Positions 20,348 to 21,729 of a DNA stretch of 21,729 nucleotides are shown here, piece by piece. Origin of the DNA: Multiplicimicrobium sp043718225 (GTDB lineage Bacteria; Omnitrophota; Omnitrophia; Omnitrophales; Aquincolibacteriaceae). The notes under the pieces were generated by a model, which saw nothing but the letters and a program-made list of their open reading frames with translations, ran no database searches and was not told the DNA's origin. The stretch's first letter is position 1. Each line of letters begins with the position of its first letter. The translations under genes were made by a program, and so were the position numbers. The stretch spans positions 1-21,729 of the forward strand of contig JAYSWD010000054.1 in the NCBI GenBank assembly GCA_043718225.1, written 5' to 3'.

Positions 20348-21623
20348 ATGCAGTCGATAAAATCCTTTCAAGACATTTACACTTGGGTCTATGAAATAGA
20401 ACAGCGCGAAAATATGCTTTTAGATTACAAGGGGGGCGACAACCCAAAAGATGACGGCAAAGAAATCTCAAAGGATATCTCGTCATTTGCAAATCAAATG
20501 GGGGGGTTGTTTGGTTTATGGCGTCAGAGATGATGGTAATGGTAAGCCTGTCGAAATCAACGGTATCACGGACGCTGAGAAGTTAAGAATCAAGATAATA
20601 AAAAGCGCAGCTTCGATAGCCAACTTAAACCCACCAATATTTGTTAATCCAATCATCCTCCAAGGCGAAGTAAAAGGTGAACAGAAAACGATACTGGTTG
20701 TGAATGTTGAAGAAAGTCCCATAGCTCCCCACTTTCACCGTGGCACCACAACTTTTTGGGTTCGCGGTGCAGACCATAACAATCCAATAGAAGCTACCTC
20801 AGAAATGATGCATCTCCTCCAAAATAGACGTTCCAAAATGGAAGACAAAAGAAAAGAGCAACTGGATTCTGCAAAGCAGTTGTCTCTGAATTGGTTGATT
20901 GCTCCACAGAAAGTAAAGCCGACTGCATATATAACGATTCCATCACCTTATTTTGTTATAAGTTTACAACCTAAAATATTCAACGAAACGTTATTAGACA
21001 TTCGCAAGTTAAAAGACGCAATTAATGAGACGTGTCAAGCCATGGCTAAAAAACATAATTGGCCAAGCGCATATCATTACAGATTTTTTGGTAATAATTT
21101 TGAATCATATCCAGCAACATTCGTTTATCGCGAGAATTATGATGGCTGGAATAACAACAAATGCTTGCCGATGAATAATTGTACTTCGGCCAGTTCCACC
21201 GGCCTGTTGTATCACTTTGAGGATATGCCATATAAGGGGCCTCCCATTGAAGACAAAGTTAATAATGAATGCTTGTTTGATTCTTATTATGTCCTGCGCA
21301 GAGTCACGGCCTTTCTTTTATTTGCTAAAGAATTTTATTCTATTGTAAATATTGACGTTGCCTTAGATTTAACAGTCGAATTTTGTGGAACTGAAAGCAT
21401 GAGATTAAATTACTACGATAAAATACTCGAACAACGAATTATTAAAGGTGACTTTTCAATTAATCGTAGCGTGACAACGATGGATTTGAACGTAGAAAAT
21501 ATTGAAAAACTTGTCATTGGGAGCATTGCTCCCGAGTTGTTTATTGATATCAATTTTATGTCAGGATTTACCATGGCGTTGCAGGACGTTTCATCGATTA
21601 AAAAAGTGTTTAGCGGGTCTTAG
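20348..21623 (+). pseudogene. Schlafen/AlbA_2-domain protein with a frameshift at a G7 tract
   Basis: The ATG at 20348 begins an AlbA_2 (Schlafen-type divergent AAA) domain: ENMLLDYKGGDNPKDDGKEISKDISSFANQMGG. The frame then derails into FGLWRQR and TGA at 20533. The neighbouring frame carries the expected continuation GCLVYGVRDDGNGKPVEING to TAG at 21623, with later blocks ILVVNVEESPIAPHF and TTTFWVRGADHNNPIEATSEM. Removing one G from the seven-G run at 20500-20506 would join the parts into one protein of about 424 residues. The C-terminal half is a separate, unrecognised domain. Proteins of this type are often found in defence islands and mobile elements. It may be a pseudogene, a phase-variable gene, or a sequencing error. 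Confidence 0.75.
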
Positions 21624-21729
21624 TGGTACACGGGCGCTCCCCCCTATAAATCATACAGAAAATAAGTAGAATCTCCTGGGTCAAAAGGAGGTTCGAAATG
21701 GGAAAGCAACGGTTTAAGGAAGAGCAGAT
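21624..21729 (+). mobile_element. 5' end of an insertion sequence (probable IS3-type)
   Basis: The stretch beginning TGGTACACGGGCGCTCCCCC directly after the Schlafen gene stop looks like an IS terminal sequence followed by a short untranslated leader. It leads into a transposase-like start at 21698. The right end is outside the window, so the inverted repeat cannot be matched. Confidence 0.45.
21698..21729 (+). CDS. Transposase OrfA, N-terminal start (partial)
   Basis: AAAAGGAGG (21683-21691) precedes an ATG at 21698 with good spacing. The ten residues visible, MGKQRFKEEQ, match the usual N-terminus of IS3-family OrfA HTH proteins (pattern K-R/K-F-x-E-E/x-Q-I-I). The window ends before any further domain. 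Confidence 0.5.
   Translation, partial: MGKQRFKEEQ

Larger units (their letters stand above)
11872..21729. mobile_element. Putative integrated genomic island (right end outside window)
   Basis: Immediately after the tRNA-fMet terminator the sequence becomes more A+T-rich, gene spacing loosens and strand use is mixed. The content is typical of an integrated element: arsenic and fluoride resistance, two XRE regulators, phage-like replication protein, excisionase-like protein, RHH repressor, tyrosine integrase, Schlafen-type gene and an IS end. No copy of the tRNA 3' end is visible further right in the window, so either the right attachment site lies outside or the tRNA is not the target. The boundary is an inference. 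Confidence 0.55.

Noticed and set aside
11872..21729. CRISPR array or restriction-modification system.
   Set aside because: No regularly spaced repeats and no methylase, restriction or Cas motifs were found; the XRE proteins alone do not indicate one.

Overview
The window looks like a chromosome segment from a Gram-negative-type bacterium. It joins a housekeeping block (1-11871) to a more A+T-rich accessory block (about 11872-21729). The gene order threonine synthase, ApgM-like protein, aspartate kinase, citramalate synthase is, from memory, known from Desulfuromonadota/Geobacter and from Omnitrophota genomes. I lean towards Omnitrophota or a similar uncultivated lineage, but the sequence alone does not settle the phylum.

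Housekeeping block. All genes lie on the + strand and are tightly packed: thrC 3' end, an ApgM-family protein, lysC, a small membrane protein, cimA, a HEPN/MNT nucleotidyltransferase pair, a one-TM protein, valS, nadC and uvrB. The amino-acid genes cover the aspartate-to-threonine branch and the citramalate entry to isoleucine. The ApgM-like protein has lost every recognisable metal ligand and the catalytic serine. ValS carries three extra in-frame segments, each coinciding with a palindromic or inverted-repeat DNA element. A strong extended -10 promoter, an initiator tRNA-fMet and a good intrinsic terminator close the block.

Accessory block. It starts right after the tRNA terminator. First comes an arsenic/fluoride cassette: arsR1, a 12-residue Cys-rich micropeptide overlapping a half-length aquaporin (AqpS-like), thioredoxin-type arsC, and crcB. 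A convergent - strand unit holds a second, divergent ArsR and a 30-residue secreted peptide whose predicted mature part is CPCPTPC. ArsR1 sites (ATATYTG-N6-CARATAT) occur twice, and ArsR2 has its own different dyad over its start. Next come a truncated ORF, an XRE regulator, two exported proteins (one with ankyrin repeats, broken by an in-frame stop), a secreted PLD-type nuclease and a second XRE regulator. A 650-base gene-poor stretch with iteron-like repeats leads to an integration module: phage-like replication protein, excisionase-like protein, a ribbon-helix-helix repressor and a tyrosine integrase. A frameshifted Schlafen/AlbA_2 gene and the 5' end of a probable IS3-type transposase end the window.

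The most interesting material is the arsenic locus (two Cys-rich micropeptides and a half aquaporin), the metal-site-less ApgM homologue in the threonine operon, and the palindromic insertions inside valS. All database-level statements here come from recall of protein families, not from searches.
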